Shown here: piece after piece, positions 38,104 to 48,108 of the stretch | How positions within the stretch are numbered: position 1 is the stretch's first letter | Layout: every line of letters starts with the position of its first letter | Assembly: GCA_020073385.1 (NCBI GenBank) | Contig: JAIQFH010000018.1 | Location: 1-64,000 of the forward strand | Direction: 5' to 3' | DNA length: 64,000 nt | Source: Terriglobia bacterium | Lineage (GTDB): Bacteria; Acidobacteriota; Terriglobia; Terriglobales; Acidobacteriaceae | Program-made: the position numbers and the translations under genes | Notes under the pieces: model-generated | What the model was told of the DNA's origin: nothing | Databases searched by the model: none | The model's input: the letters and a program-made list of their open reading frames with translations, nothing else

Positions 38104-38267
38104 GCGCCGGCGAAGCCGACGCGAGGGACCACACGTCAGTCTCAGCCTTCGATGCAGTAAACAGGACTTACCCGCTCTGGACGCAGCGAAAGAAACCTCG
38201 TACCTTCATCGCTGCGGAACCCGTCGTACGGTCCTTCACCCGGCTTGGCGCCGGGTTCAGGATGACA
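38094..38267. repeat. Palindromic interspersed element with TGTCATCCTGA termini, longer copy
   Basis: TGTCATCCTGAGCGCCGGCG...GAGGGACC...GGTCCTTCACCCGGCTTGGCGCCGGGTTCAGGATGACA. Confidence 0.85.
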
Positions 38268-38401
38268 TGCTCCGTTTAAGGTAGCTGGCTCTCAAGACAC
38301 AGCGGAGGCATCTGCAAACCGACCGGTCGTTCTGATCGCGGCGGCCCGCCTTGCTCCAATTGCTCCCCTTCCCTATTATCAAAGAAGGAACTGGGGAGTG
38401 C

Positions 38402-40198
38402 ATGCAAAAGAAGCCGTCGAAGCCGCAAGTGGCCGATAGTCCGATCGCCGAGGTGTTTGAAAAGCGCCACCCTTCAGAAACCGAGAAGCACTGGGCTGAG
38501 AATACGCTGGCGCCCACGCTCGAAAAGTCTCCAGAGCGGCCGATCGGCGCACCCAGCGGCGTGAACGTCGACGAGCACGGCAACGCATGCTTCACGACGA
38601 TCTCCGGTGTGCCCATTCGACGGCTCTACACGCAAGCTGACCTGCCCGCTGACTGGAGCGAAGAACAATATCTCGGCTATCCCGGCCAGCCGCCGTTCAC
38701 ACGCGGCATTCACGCTACCGGCTATCGCGGCAAGCTTTACACCATGCGGCAGTTCTCAGGTTTTGCTTCGCCGGAGGAGACGAATCAGCGCTACAAATAT
38801 CTGCTTGAGCACGGCGGCAGCGGGCTCTCGGTCGCGTTTGATTTGCCGACTCTGATGGGTTACGACTCCGACCACCCGGCGAGCGAAGGCGAGGTCGGAA
38901 AGTGCGGCGTCGCGATCGATTCGCTCGAAGACATGGAGATTCTCTTCAACGGCATCGATCTGGAGAAGACCACAGTATCGATGACCATCAATTCTCCCGC
39001 CTCAGTGCTGTGGGCGATGTATCTGGTCGTCGCCGAGAAGCAGGGCGCGGACTGGAAGAAAATCTCGGGCACGATTCAGAACGACATCCTGAAGGAGTAC
39101 ATCGCGCAGAAGGAATACATCTATCCGCCGGCGCCCTCGATGCGGCTGGTCATCGACACCTTCGAGTTCGGTTCGAAGTTCACTCCGCGCTTCAACACGA
39201 TCTCGATCAGTGGATATCACATTCGCGAGGCCGGCTCGACCGCGCTGCAGGAACTGGCATTCACTCTGTACGACGGAGTCGAGTATGTGGAGTGGGCGCG
39301 CCGCCGTGGCTTGGACGTCGACGATTTTGGTCCCCGGCTCAGCTTCTTCTTCAATGCGCATAATGATTTCTTCGAAGAGATCGCGAAGTACCGCGCCGCC
39401 CGCAAAATCTGGTACCGCGTGATGAGAGACCGCTTCGGCGCGAAGAACCAGCGCACCTGGCTGATGCGCTTCCACACGCAGACGGCGGGAGTGTCGCTTC
39501 CCGCGCAGCAACCGATGAACAACATCGCGCGTGTCGCGGTCCAGGCGCTGGCTGCGGTGCTGGGCGGCACGCAGTCGCTGCACACCGACTCCTACGACGA
39601 AGCCTTCGCCCTGCCCACAGAGGAAGCCACGCGCATCGCGTTGCGCACACAACAGATCATCGCTTACGAATCGGGCGTGGCGCAGACGGTCGATCCTCTC
39701 GGCGGTTCGTATTTTCTCGAGAACCTGACGCTCCAGATGGAAAACGGCGCCTTCGACTACTTCAGCAAGATGGACGCGTTGGGCGGGATGGTAAAGGCGA
39801 TCGAGCGCGGATATCCGCAGAAAGAGATCGCCGAGTCTTCCTACCAGTACCAGCGCGCGGTGGAAGCAAAAGAAAAGGTCATTGTCGGCGTGAACGAATT
39901 CGCAGTCGAAGAGGAACCACCGCACACTCTCTACATCGACGAGACCGTCGCCCGCCAGCAATCGGAAAAACTGAAGAACCTGCGCGCGCGGCGCTCGAAT
40001 GAACAGGTGCGCAGCGCGCTCGATGCTCTGAAGAAAGCCGCTGCGCAGGAACCGAATGCCTCTGCCAGCGGCTCGATCTCGTCCGTGAATACCATGCCCT
40101 ACATTGTGGATGCGGTCCGCGCCTATGCCACCGTCGGCGAAATCTGCGAAGCGTTGCGGCAGGTATACGGCACGTACACGGAGGTAAGTATCACGTAA
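38402..40198 (+). CDS. Methylmalonyl-CoA mutase-family catalytic subunit (no C-terminal B12-binding domain)
   Basis: [95 protein letters not shown]. Confidence 0.93.
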   Translation: MQKKPSKPQVADSPIAEVFEKRHPSETEKHWAENTLAPTLEKSPERPIGAPSGVNVDEHGNACFTTISGVPIRRLYTQADLPADWSEEQYLGYPGQPPFTRGIHATGYRGKLYTMRQFSGFASPEETNQRYKYLLEHGGSGLSVAFDLPTLMGYDSDHPASEGEVGKCGVAIDSLEDMEILFNGIDLEKTTVSMTINSPASVLWAMYLVVAEKQGADWKKISGTIQNDILKEYIAQKEYIYPPAPSMRLVIDTFEFGSKFTPRFNTISISGYHIREAGSTALQELAFTLYDGVEYVEWARRRGLDVDDFGPRLSFFFNAHNDFFEEIAKYRAARKIWYRVMRDRFGAKNQRTWLMRFHTQTAGVSLPAQQPMNNIARVAVQALAAVLGGTQSLHTDSYDEAFALPTEEATRIALRTQQIIAYESGVAQTVDPLGGSYFLENLTLQMENGAFDYFSKMDALGGMVKAIERGYPQKEIAESSYQYQRAVEAKEKVIVGVNEFAVEEEPPHTLYIDETVARQQSEKLKNLRARRSNEQVRSALDALKKAAAQEPNASASGSISSVNTMPYIVDAVRAYATVGEICEALRQVYGTYTEVSIT

Positions 40199-40216
40199 CC
40201 AAGAATCCCTCGGCCT

Positions 40217-42856
40217 TCATTCCTTGATCACACCCGCCAAGAACTTCTGAAACTCCAAATCCCCGTACAACGCCTGCAGATCCGGATGAATCTTGATCCA
40301 GACGTAATTCTGATAGCCGTGCTGCACCGCCAATTGCAGTTGTGCGACAGCCTCGTGCTTGCGGCCTTCTAAACTGAGCGTGGTGGCATATTCGAAGTGC
40401 TTGTTTGGGTCGAGCGCAAATGCCTGACGAGCCAACTCTGAGCCGCGCTTCTTCTGCCCCAGCCTCATAAGTACCGCCGCCAGGGCAAATGCGTTACCAG
40501 CATCCTTGCGGTCTTTCTTCCATGCGGCTTCTATTTGTTGGCGATAGCTCTCAAACTGGCGCCGGGCTTCTGTCCGCTTGTCCATTAACTGGTAAACCAC
40601 CCCCAGGTCGTACGCCTGGGAGACATCCGATGGATCGACTTGCTGGATCGGCTTGAGTGCCTCTACCGCTTGATCGTAGCCTCCTTGCAGTCGTAAAGAG
40701 TGCGCTAAACGGTAGCGGGACATCGTGCCTTGCGGATTGAAGAGTACTGCTTTCTGGAACGCATTCTGCGCGTCTGACCACTTTCCTTTTCCAAGATACG
40801 ACCAGCCAATGCAATCCCATGCCCACCAGTTCTGAGGATCGATTCGTGTGGCCTGCTGACAAGTTTCAAGCGACGACTTCACATCTCCCAGATGGTACAT
40901 GTAGATGTTTCCCAGGTTGGCACAAGCGATGAGCAGCCGAGGGTCGAGGTCGGTAGCCCTCTTCAGTGCGGCAATTGCTTCCTCGTACCTCCCCATTTGG
41001 ATATACACCCAAGCCAGATTGTTGTACGTCGAAGCATAGTCCGGATAGATGCCGATCAGAGTCTTGTCATACTGCACGGCCTTTTGCGGATCGTTGAGCA
41101 CCCACAGAGCATGAAAGGCCAGAATCCCGTACCTCTCTTTATCGGTGAGATTTGATACGTGCTGGACCGCCTCATTCAGCAATCGCTTGCCTTCACTGGC
41201 GTCAAAATGGGGTGTGCCGATGGCTACTTGATCCAGGTGGAGCATCCCCAGGGATGCCTGCGCGGCGGTGAACTGGGGATCAATTCGCAATGCGTTTTCA
41301 TAATACGTTCTCGCCTCTTCCACGTCAGCGAGCCGGTGTTTCTCGATCGCGAGTGAGTATTGCTTAAGCGCTTCGAGGGACTGAGTCGTGACTGATACCA
41401 GCGGCCGCGAGGTCCTGGAAATTTCTTGCAGCGATTCTCCGAGATCCCTGCGCAGCGCCGTGGAGAGCTCATCGACTGCATCCAGAATCCTTTTCTTGTC
41501 CTTCGCGCGCGCGATTTCGGTACGAATGTCTGTTGCGGCGGATACTGCTCGAATGCGTGCTGAGAGACGATAGTTTTCTCCGATGCCGCTTATAGTCGGT
41601 ATGACGATGGCTTTGATTCCTTCACGCTCCGCAATCTCTTCCGCCAACGACTCATCAATGCGCTCGGCGTTGGCCTTTTCCATGCGCTTGAGAGTTTCCT
41701 TTATCCGCGCGCGCGAATACACATTGATACGCGCAGATTGGTCCAGGCTGGTGGCCAGCGCCGTTCCCAACGAACGATCAAAGACAGGATCTCCAGTTTG
41801 ATTCTCGAAGTCGCTGATCAGGACGTAATCCCGCGGCGCCAGGGCCAATACCGGAACTGTTCGAATCCCCCAAATTAGCAAGGCCGCAACGCATGCGAGA
41901 GTACACGCGGTCATCACTACCTTGTCCCGGCGGGGCCAGTGTCGCCAAAATCGCCCTGCGGCCCGCGCACATAGCAACAGCGTGGTGGTCGCTCTGGGTC
42001 GGGTGAGCTGCTCCAGATCTTGCACCACCTCGCCGACCGAGGCGTATCGGCGAGTCCGGTCCTTTTCCACCGCTTTCATCACGATGGCTTCCAGGCCGCC
42101 CGAGATGTTGAGGTTCACCTTCGATGGCGCGGCGGGGTCCTCATGCAAAATGGCGTCAATCAGGAGAGGACCTTCCTTCTGCTGGAAAAGACGCTTCCCC
42201 GTCGCCATCTCATAGAGCACGGCGCCGAGTCCATAAATGTCGGTGCGCGCGTCAACCTTTTCGCCTCGCAACTGCTCGGGCGCCATGTAGGGCAGCGTTC
42301 CAGAAAACGCATGCCTCTCGCTCAGGCTCGCCGTCGAGAGGTCAGGACCGACCGAGCGAATCAGCTTCGCCAGGCCGAAGTCAAGGATCTTCAGCCAGCC
42401 GTCGGGAGTGACGCGCAGGTTCCCCGGCTTGAGATCGCCATGAATCACACCATGCTCATGGGCCGCCTGCAGCCCATGCGCTAGCTGCGTTCCAAGTGTG
42501 GTGACTTCCTCTTCGGACATCGGCCCCGACGCGAGTCGAGTACTGAGCGTCACGCCCGGGATGTACTCCATCACCAGAACATCAATGCCCTGGTGGGTAT
42601 CAAAGTCGTGAACCACCGCAATGTTTGGATGATTGAGCCTGGAGAGAGCCAACGCTTCTTTGTGGAATTGTCGGCGGGCAGCCTCGTCCGCCAAAATTCC
42701 GTGCGGAAGGACTTTAACGGCTACGTCGCGGTCGAGGTGTTGATCGCGGGCGCGATAAACTTCCCCCATTCCCCCTTCGCCGATCTTTTCGGCAACGATG
42801 TAGTGGCCCAGGTTGAGGCCCGACTGCAGTTCGCTGCTCGCCACCTGGCCTGGCAT
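40217..42856 (-). CDS. Serine/threonine protein kinase with C-terminal TPR sensor
   Basis: IGEGGMGEVYRARDQHLDRDVAVKVL, HGDLKPGNLRV, DFGLAKL, APEQLRGEKVDARTDIYGLGAVLYEM; TM segment and TPRs. Confidence 0.95.
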   Translation of the reverse strand: MPGQVASSELQSGLNLGHYIVAEKIGEGGMGEVYRARDQHLDRDVAVKVLPHGILADEAARRQFHKEALALSRLNHPNIAVVHDFDTHQGIDVLVMEYIPGVTLSTRLASGPMSEEEVTTLGTQLAHGLQAAHEHGVIHGDLKPGNLRVTPDGWLKILDFGLAKLIRSVGPDLSTASLSERHAFSGTLPYMAPEQLRGEKVDARTDIYGLGAVLYEMATGKRLFQQKEGPLLIDAILHEDPAAPSKVNLNISGGLEAIVMKAVEKDRTRRYASVGEVVQDLEQLTRPRATTTLLLCARAAGRFWRHWPRRDKVVMTACTLACVAALLIWGIRTVPVLALAPRDYVLISDFENQTGDPVFDRSLGTALATSLDQSARINVYSRARIKETLKRMEKANAERIDESLAEEIAEREGIKAIVIPTISGIGENYRLSARIRAVSAATDIRTEIARAKDKKRILDAVDELSTALRRDLGESLQEISRTSRPLVSVTTQSLEALKQYSLAIEKHRLADVEEARTYYENALRIDPQFTAAQASLGMLHLDQVAIGTPHFDASEGKRLLNEAVQHVSNLTDKERYGILAFHALWVLNDPQKAVQYDKTLIGIYPDYASTYNNLAWVYIQMGRYEEAIAALKRATDLDPRLLIACANLGNIYMYHLGDVKSSLETCQQATRIDPQNWWAWDCIGWSYLGKGKWSDAQNAFQKAVLFNPQGTMSRYRLAHSLRLQGGYDQAVEALKPIQQVDPSDVSQAYDLGVVYQLMDKRTEARRQFESYRQQIEAAWKKDRKDAGNAFALAAVLMRLGQKKRGSELARQAFALDPNKHFEYATTLSLEGRKHEAVAQLQLAVQHGYQNYVWIKIHPDLQALYGDLEFQKFLAGVIKE

Positions 42857-42948
42857 TGGGGAAGAACTCCTTTCCCCACCTTTTCAGCCGAATCGTAGGA
42901 CTAGACGGAGGACAAGTCAAATCCGAAGGCTCGGAGCATCGGTCTCGA

Positions 42949-43656
42949 CTACCTCGATCTCTTCTTCTTCCGGATGTTATCCATCCCCCACAACTTCATG
43001 TGGCACTTCTGGCACACGTCTTTCGTCTCGGTGTTCTGATTCAGCGCATCCTCGGGAATCTCGTCTCCCATTCTCAACTGGTGCAGCTTGTTTCCCCCAT
43101 GCGGCAGGTGGCAGCTGATGCACGACAACTCCCCGCCCCTGATGGGATCCGGCGATCCGTTTACTGGGTGCCGGGCATAGGGGTGTCCGAAGCGATAGTC
43201 TGAGGTGAGTTCGATGGTCGGCAGATATCGCGACGGGTGTTTTACCCGACCCTGCAGGTGGCAGTCCAGGCAGACATCGTTTACCCTCGCCCGCAGCAAC
43301 CCGGGAAACTTGGAAGCATGTGGATCGTGACAGCGAGTGCACATCCCGGAGGCGTATGGGAGATGCGGGTGCAGCACTGGTCCCGCCGCGTGACACTCGC
43401 GGCAGCCATTTGATTCTTTCGGCTGAACCGCCACATAGCTCGCGTCATCATGGTTCTCGACTTGGTGGCAGGAGATGCACCCACTCTTCAGAGCGGCATG
43501 AACGTATGGTTCAGTGGCGTGGTCAGCGTGGCACGCGATGCAGTTCGAGTGCTCATCGACGCGAACTGGATGCGCAGCCGCGTGGCACCTTGGAGCGGCG
43601 AACATCCCCGCGACAGATATTCCGGCAACAGCGATGAGAATCCCCGCGCGTCCCAT
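42949..43656 (-). CDS. Seven-haem c-type cytochrome (periplasmic)
   Basis: Seven CxxCH motifs: CIACH, CISCH, CRECH, CTRCH, CLDCH, CISCH, CQKCH. Confidence 0.92.
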   Translation of the reverse strand: MGRAGILIAVAGISVAGMFAAPRCHAAAHPVRVDEHSNCIACHADHATEPYVHAALKSGCISCHQVENHDDASYVAVQPKESNGCRECHAAGPVLHPHLPYASGMCTRCHDPHASKFPGLLRARVNDVCLDCHLQGRVKHPSRYLPTIELTSDYRFGHPYARHPVNGSPDPIRGGELSCISCHLPHGGNKLHQLRMGDEIPEDALNQNTETKDVCQKCHMKLWGMDNIRKKKRSR

Positions 43657-43667
43657 CGTCCTCCTGA

Positions 43668-45284
43668 TCAGCGGTTCTGACCTGAATCCGGCACCGGTTC
43701 GGTGCTCTTCGCCGCAGTGTTCAGCCGCACCAGGTACGGCGAAAACGGCGTGACCTCAAGCGCCAGCTTGTCTTTGGCCGAGTAAATGTGCGGCGGACTG
43801 GCCTTCACGAACTTTAGTTGCCCCGCCCACGGATCGAGCTTCACCCGGCTGCCTAGCGGCAGGGCAACGATCTGCTGTGGATTCTCGAGTTCCAGCGGCG
43901 GCGCCCCGTCGGCCACGGCGCTCATGAAGGAAATTCGATTGTCGCTCACCAGACTCTCGCCCAGGTTTGCCTTGACCAGATTCGGCACCCGGCGCCCGTA
44001 CTTGGCCAGCGCCTTTAGAAAGAGCCCAGCCTCGGCCAGATTGTCTTTGTAGGGCGAGTTGGCAAGAATCTTCATCCCGATCGCGTCGGCAGCCGCTTCC
44101 TGTTCCGCGTTGTGTTTGAAATCGAAGAGCGGCAGTTGCTTCAGGCTGGGCACGACCAGGCGATCGTTGAAGGCGAAGCTGCTGTCGAGATCGTGGCCCA
44201 GAGTCGCATGCGCAAGGGCATGCGACAAAATCGCCGCCAGTGCGGCTTCGTTGGGCAACGCATCCAGCAATCCACGGCTCACAAAGATCGTGTGGCCAAT
44301 CGTCGCGACCTCAATCGGCGTCGTAGGAATGATCCGGCAGCGCACCTCTGGATCAAGCACGATCTTGTTGGTCACTTCCAGATTGTTGACGACGGTCTGC
44401 AGAACCTTATCGACTTCGCCTTCGGGAACGATCAGCCCCAGCTCTTCAAGTTTGATTAGAACGTTATCCTCGGCGCGCCGCTGCCACGAGCGCTGGATGT
44501 CGAGCGGGCTCTTGTCGGGAGTCTGCGACAAATCCTTCGCTGCCTCGGGATCCACGGTAATCTCCGTGAACTCCGATTCGCGCCCTGCCGGCGCCAGGTT
44601 GTAGCCCCACAGCCGCGTTTGTGCTTTCAGGCGAGGGTTGCCCGTCTGCGGCTTGTTGGAATCGAATTCTTCGGAATACACGACCGCCGGCAGCCACACG
44701 CCGGGCCGCAGGTTCATGCGCCAGCTATCGATGTGGAACGTGCCGTAACTTCCGTTGAAGCGGACAATGTTGTATCCCTGGTCATCCACCCAGATCGCGC
44801 CGCGGAAGCGTCCCGCCTGGTTCTTGCTCGGACTCACCTCGAAAACCAGGCATTTCACCTCCCCGAGAAACTCACTGTGCATCGGGCGGAAGTGGTAGTT
44901 CTTGAGGTCGAATCCGGTGCGATCGACAAAGATCATGCTGGAGAATCCTACCGGACTCAGCGAATACAGCTTCGAGAATGCCCCCGCCATCCGCTCCACC
45001 AGCCGCTTGTCGAGGTAGAACTCCTCCTTCGACTGCTGGAACTGCACCCGGCCGAGGAAGTAGTGGTCCTCGCTCGGAACGAATCCCAAGGCGGTATCGG
45101 GCTGCATGCGCTGCAGGTAGGTCTCGACCATCGGACTGTAGCTGCGCATGGCGTCGGCCAGCGCCCGCTCGTTGGCGATGATCCGGTCGAGGCTCTGATT
45201 GGGATTCGTTTTCGGATTACCGGCTGCCCACGCCGGAGCGCCTGCCAGCAAGATCACCAGAAGCAAAACAGATCGCCGCTTCAT
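43668..45284 (-). CDS. M48-like protein with degenerate active site and N-terminal LolA-like/sorting-type domain
   Basis: PNEAALAAILSHALAHATLGHDLD...HNAEQEAAADAIGMKIL; N-terminal KCLVFEVSPSKNQAGRFRGAIWVDDQGYNIVRFNGSY. Confidence 0.82.
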   Translation of the reverse strand: MKRRSVLLLVILLAGAPAWAAGNPKTNPNQSLDRIIANERALADAMRSYSPMVETYLQRMQPDTALGFVPSEDHYFLGRVQFQQSKEEFYLDKRLVERMAGAFSKLYSLSPVGFSSMIFVDRTGFDLKNYHFRPMHSEFLGEVKCLVFEVSPSKNQAGRFRGAIWVDDQGYNIVRFNGSYGTFHIDSWRMNLRPGVWLPAVVYSEEFDSNKPQTGNPRLKAQTRLWGYNLAPAGRESEFTEITVDPEAAKDLSQTPDKSPLDIQRSWQRRAEDNVLIKLEELGLIVPEGEVDKVLQTVVNNLEVTNKIVLDPEVRCRIIPTTPIEVATIGHTIFVSRGLLDALPNEAALAAILSHALAHATLGHDLDSSFAFNDRLVVPSLKQLPLFDFKHNAEQEAAADAIGMKILANSPYKDNLAEAGLFLKALAKYGRRVPNLVKANLGESLVSDNRISFMSAVADGAPPLELENPQQIVALPLGSRVKLDPWAGQLKFVKASPPHIYSAKDKLALEVTPFSPYLVRLNTAAKSTEPVPDSGQNR

Positions 45285-45578
45285 AGCCCGCCTCCTCGGA
45301 CTTACGAGGTCCGAACAACCGGAAGAGCCGGGAGCTTACGGCTGAGCATCGCGGTAGTGGCGGTCGCAGAATTAGGGATCTGTCTGCGCAGGGAGTTGGC
45401 TAGGGGAAGCGGCCGGAAACTCACCTTGTGTCGGAATGCACGAATCGTCACCGACCAGAGGCTCAGCATAAGCCTCGCTCAAAATGGGGGAAACGAACGT
45501 CGCCAGACCGAACCTGGGACGTGGAGAGCACCGGGGGGGAAGACAGAACAAGAGTAGCTGGAACTGGTTTTCAGGCGC

Positions 45579-45594
45579 TGTGAGTCGGCTCACA
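45579..45594. promoter_or_regulatory. CRP/FNR-family operator-like palindrome
   Basis: TGTGAGTCGGCTCACA (TGTGA-N6-TCACA) in the divergent intergenic region. Confidence 0.55.
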
Positions 45595-45728
45595 CCCGGC
45601 GGTGATTGCCCGCAACCGCAGCTCCGGAAATTCACCCTAAAAAATGGGCAACTCCGTTTGGGGACTTTGCGTCCAACCGCGGATCTTTTCACTGGGTATC
45701 TGGGAACTGGCATTCTTAGAAATTTCAT

Positions 45729-46715
45729 GTGACGTCCGTTATGCCGAGATACCTTTGCCTGCTGGAGTCGGGCCTCCGTCCGTCGAAGTACCCTGCAATG
45801 GCATCGCTGTCTCATCGGCAGGGTTGGTCATTGGCAGTTCTGCTCGCGATTTTCCCATGTCTTCTGTGTGCTCGTGCGGAGAACGACGCTCCCAAAATCA
45901 CTTATCGGACGGGCACTTCCGAAGTACGGGTCACGTTCTTTGCCACCGACCAAAACAATCACCTCGTGCAGCCCATTGATCGCAATGACTTCGCCGTAGT
46001 CGATGGCGACATGATCGTCCGTGATTTCCGCAGTCTTACCCGCTCCGATGAAACCAGGCTCGACATCGTCGTCCTGGTCGACGCCAGCGAATCGGTCGCT
46101 CCCCGTTTTCACGCAATCGCGGAACAGGTACTGCGGCTGATCTCACATAAGCACGCAGGCGATGACCTCTCGATCATCACGTTCGCCGGATTGAGGCCTG
46201 CCCTTCTATGTACGGCAGACTGCAGCAGAGCAAATACCGAGAACAAGATTCGCTCTCTGACCCCTGCCGGAGCCACGCCACTATTCGACTCGCTGGCCTT
46301 CAGCGGCCGTTACATCGCAGACCGGCATACGCCGGGCGTCCGCCAGGTGCTGATCCTGCTCTCCGACGGCAACGACACCATCAGCGGAACCTCGGCTCGC
46401 CAGGCCATGGACTCCGTCATCGGAACCGGAGCTTTGCTGTACACCGTCAACTCCAACAAGCCAGCTCACGACGTCAAGGGAAGCTTCGTCCTCGCCGAAA
46501 TGGCAGAGGCTACCGGAGGCAGAAGCTTTTCTGCGCAAGAGGACGCCGCCGACGTCCTCGAGACCGCGCTCGCAGATCTGCGCGCCTCATACGTTGTCAC
46601 CTACCCACTCCCCAGCCAAACAGCTGGGTTTCACTCGCTGCGTATTCTGCCCAAACACAATCTGAACCTGCGGTTTCACTGCCGACGAGGATACTTCTAT
46701 GACGAAGGTCGTTAA
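45729..46715 (+). CDS. Secreted VWA (VWFA-related) domain protein
   Basis: LDIVVLVDASESVAPRF, GATPLFDSLAF, VLILLSDGNDTISGTS. Confidence 0.9.
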   Translation: MTSVMPRYLCLLESGLRPSKYPAMASLSHRQGWSLAVLLAIFPCLLCARAENDAPKITYRTGTSEVRVTFFATDQNNHLVQPIDRNDFAVVDGDMIVRDFRSLTRSDETRLDIVVLVDASESVAPRFHAIAEQVLRLISHKHAGDDLSIITFAGLRPALLCTADCSRANTENKIRSLTPAGATPLFDSLAFSGRYIADRHTPGVRQVLILLSDGNDTISGTSARQAMDSVIGTGALLYTVNSNKPAHDVKGSFVLAEMAEATGGRSFSAQEDAADVLETALADLRASYVVTYPLPSQTAGFHSLRILPKHNLNLRFHCRRGYFYDEGR

Positions 46716-47172
46716 CACGAGATATGCGAAATTGACGCTGGGGATCGCGCTGACGCTATGCTGCCAAGCCGCATGGGCTGGAGTCTATCAGCACGGAACG
46801 GTCGTACGAATGCGCATGGTCGATTGCTTGCCCGTCCATCACGGCTTCATGGTGGCGATGGGCGGCGCTCCGACGCAGGTGGGCTCTGAGGTGTGCCCCG
46901 AATACACACTCATCTCCGACAGGGTAGTATTCGTGATCGTGGGGAAGTCTTCCGATCAGCTCATTCCACTGGCCGACGTCGTTGATTTTCGGTTCAACAA
47001 GAACGAGTTGGCCATGCGCATCGATGATGCACGCCACGAAAGCAAGTTCAACATCAAGGAAATGATTCTGCGCACCGACTGGGATCTCATCCAGAAACAC
47101 GTCACCGACCAGATGACCAATCCGTCCCGGGCGGACACCAATGTGGCATTGCGAACGCGAGAGCAGCCATAA
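46699..47172 (+). CDS. Hypothetical secreted protein, overlapping the VWA gene
   Basis: Signal peptide (LGIALTLCCQAAWAG); 17-nt overlap with upstream stop suggests coupling. Confidence 0.65.
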   Translation: MTKVVNTRYAKLTLGIALTLCCQAAWAGVYQHGTVVRMRMVDCLPVHHGFMVAMGGAPTQVGSEVCPEYTLISDRVVFVIVGKSSDQLIPLADVVDFRFNKNELAMRIDDARHESKFNIKEMILRTDWDLIQKHVTDQMTNPSRADTNVALRTREQP

Positions 47173-47190
47173 GGAGAGTTGAGGCATTTT

Positions 47191-47368
47191 GTGGAGACAG
47201 CCGCCTTCGGCTGTCCGGCCGCGCGAGCGGCCGTCTTTGTCCCTTCACCGGGAACTCAAGGCTGAGATGACGGGTTGCCGAGCAGGGAAAGCTTGGCTCT
47301 CTTTGTAGTAGTGCGGGCAAGAACAGTCGCCCTTCGGGCGACGGACAGCCGAAGGCGGCTGTCCCCAC
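47191..47368 (-). repeat. 178-bp composite palindromic (REP/BIME-like) element, copy 2 (inverted orientation)
   Basis: GTGGAGACAGCCGCCTTCGGCTGTCCGGCCGCGCGAGCGGCCGTCTTTG ... GAACAGTCGCCCTTCGGGCGACGGACAGCCGAAGGCGGCTGTCCCCAC. Confidence 0.92.
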
Positions 47369-47414
47369 ATGCCGCACCCTTTCAAGGCAGGCGCACCCGA
47401 TCTCGCGATCAACT

Positions 47415-48107
47415 CTAGCCAGCGTTCTCACAGAGCACCAAGTACTGCCCGCCCAGCGGCAAGGGGCGGAGCAGCGCTTCCGCTGGACGCAGAAAGCTTA
47501 ACCGGCGCGGAAAATAGAATAGCGAATCCGTCCGCAGGATCTTGAAGCCGGCGCTGGAGAGAAGTTTTTTCGCGTGGCGTGGGCTGATTTTGATCGCATG
47601 CTCGTCGAAAGCGCACCGCGACATGACGAACTGCGTCCCTGGGTTCCAGGGATTGTTCTCCCAGAAAGCAAACAAGCCTCCGGGCTCCAGGGAACGCCGG
47701 ATCGCTTCGAGGCACGCCACCCTCTCCTTCGGCGGAATGTGATGGAAGACGCCGTTGGTAAATGCGAGATCGACGGTGCCGTCGGGCGTCCACTCGCTGG
47801 TACATAGGAACTGCATTTTCGGCTCGGCCTTCGTCTGGCGCGCGACCGCGATCGATTCGGCCGACACGTCCACGCCCAGCACATGCTCTGCATCAAACCG
47901 CGATGCCAGCATCGGCACATTGGCGCCATCACCGCACCCGTAATCCAGGATCCGTCGCACTGGACGTCCCAAGTGCCCGACGCATTGGGCGGTCCAATCG
48001 ATTCTTTTCTGCGCGTAGAACTCCCGGCTCTCTCCTGTGACCGCCAGCGATTTCGCCAGATCCTCATCGTAGCTGCGGGCGAAGCGATCGAATTCGGCTG
48101 GGCTCAT
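47415..48107 (-). CDS. Class I SAM-dependent methyltransferase
   Basis: RRILDYGCGDGANVPMLASRFDAEHVLGVDVSAESI; FTNGVFHHIPPKERVACLEAIRRSLEPGGLFAFWENN. Confidence 0.88.
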   Translation of the reverse strand: MSPAEFDRFARSYDEDLAKSLAVTGESREFYAQKRIDWTAQCVGHLGRPVRRILDYGCGDGANVPMLASRFDAEHVLGVDVSAESIAVARQTKAEPKMQFLCTSEWTPDGTVDLAFTNGVFHHIPPKERVACLEAIRRSLEPGGLFAFWENNPWNPGTQFVMSRCAFDEHAIKISPRHAKKLLSSAGFKILRTDSLFYFPRRLSFLRPAEALLRPLPLGGQYLVLCENAG

Positions 48108-48108
48108 A

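Noticed and set aside
39002-39961. 319-aa minus-strand ORF
   Set aside because: Antisense shadow of the methylmalonyl-CoA-mutase-family gene.
45600-45728. GEMM/c-di-GMP-like riboswitch before the VWA gene (GGACGCAAAG-like string on the minus strand)
   Set aside because: Only a short partial match; conserved GEMM core and P1-P3 layout not found.
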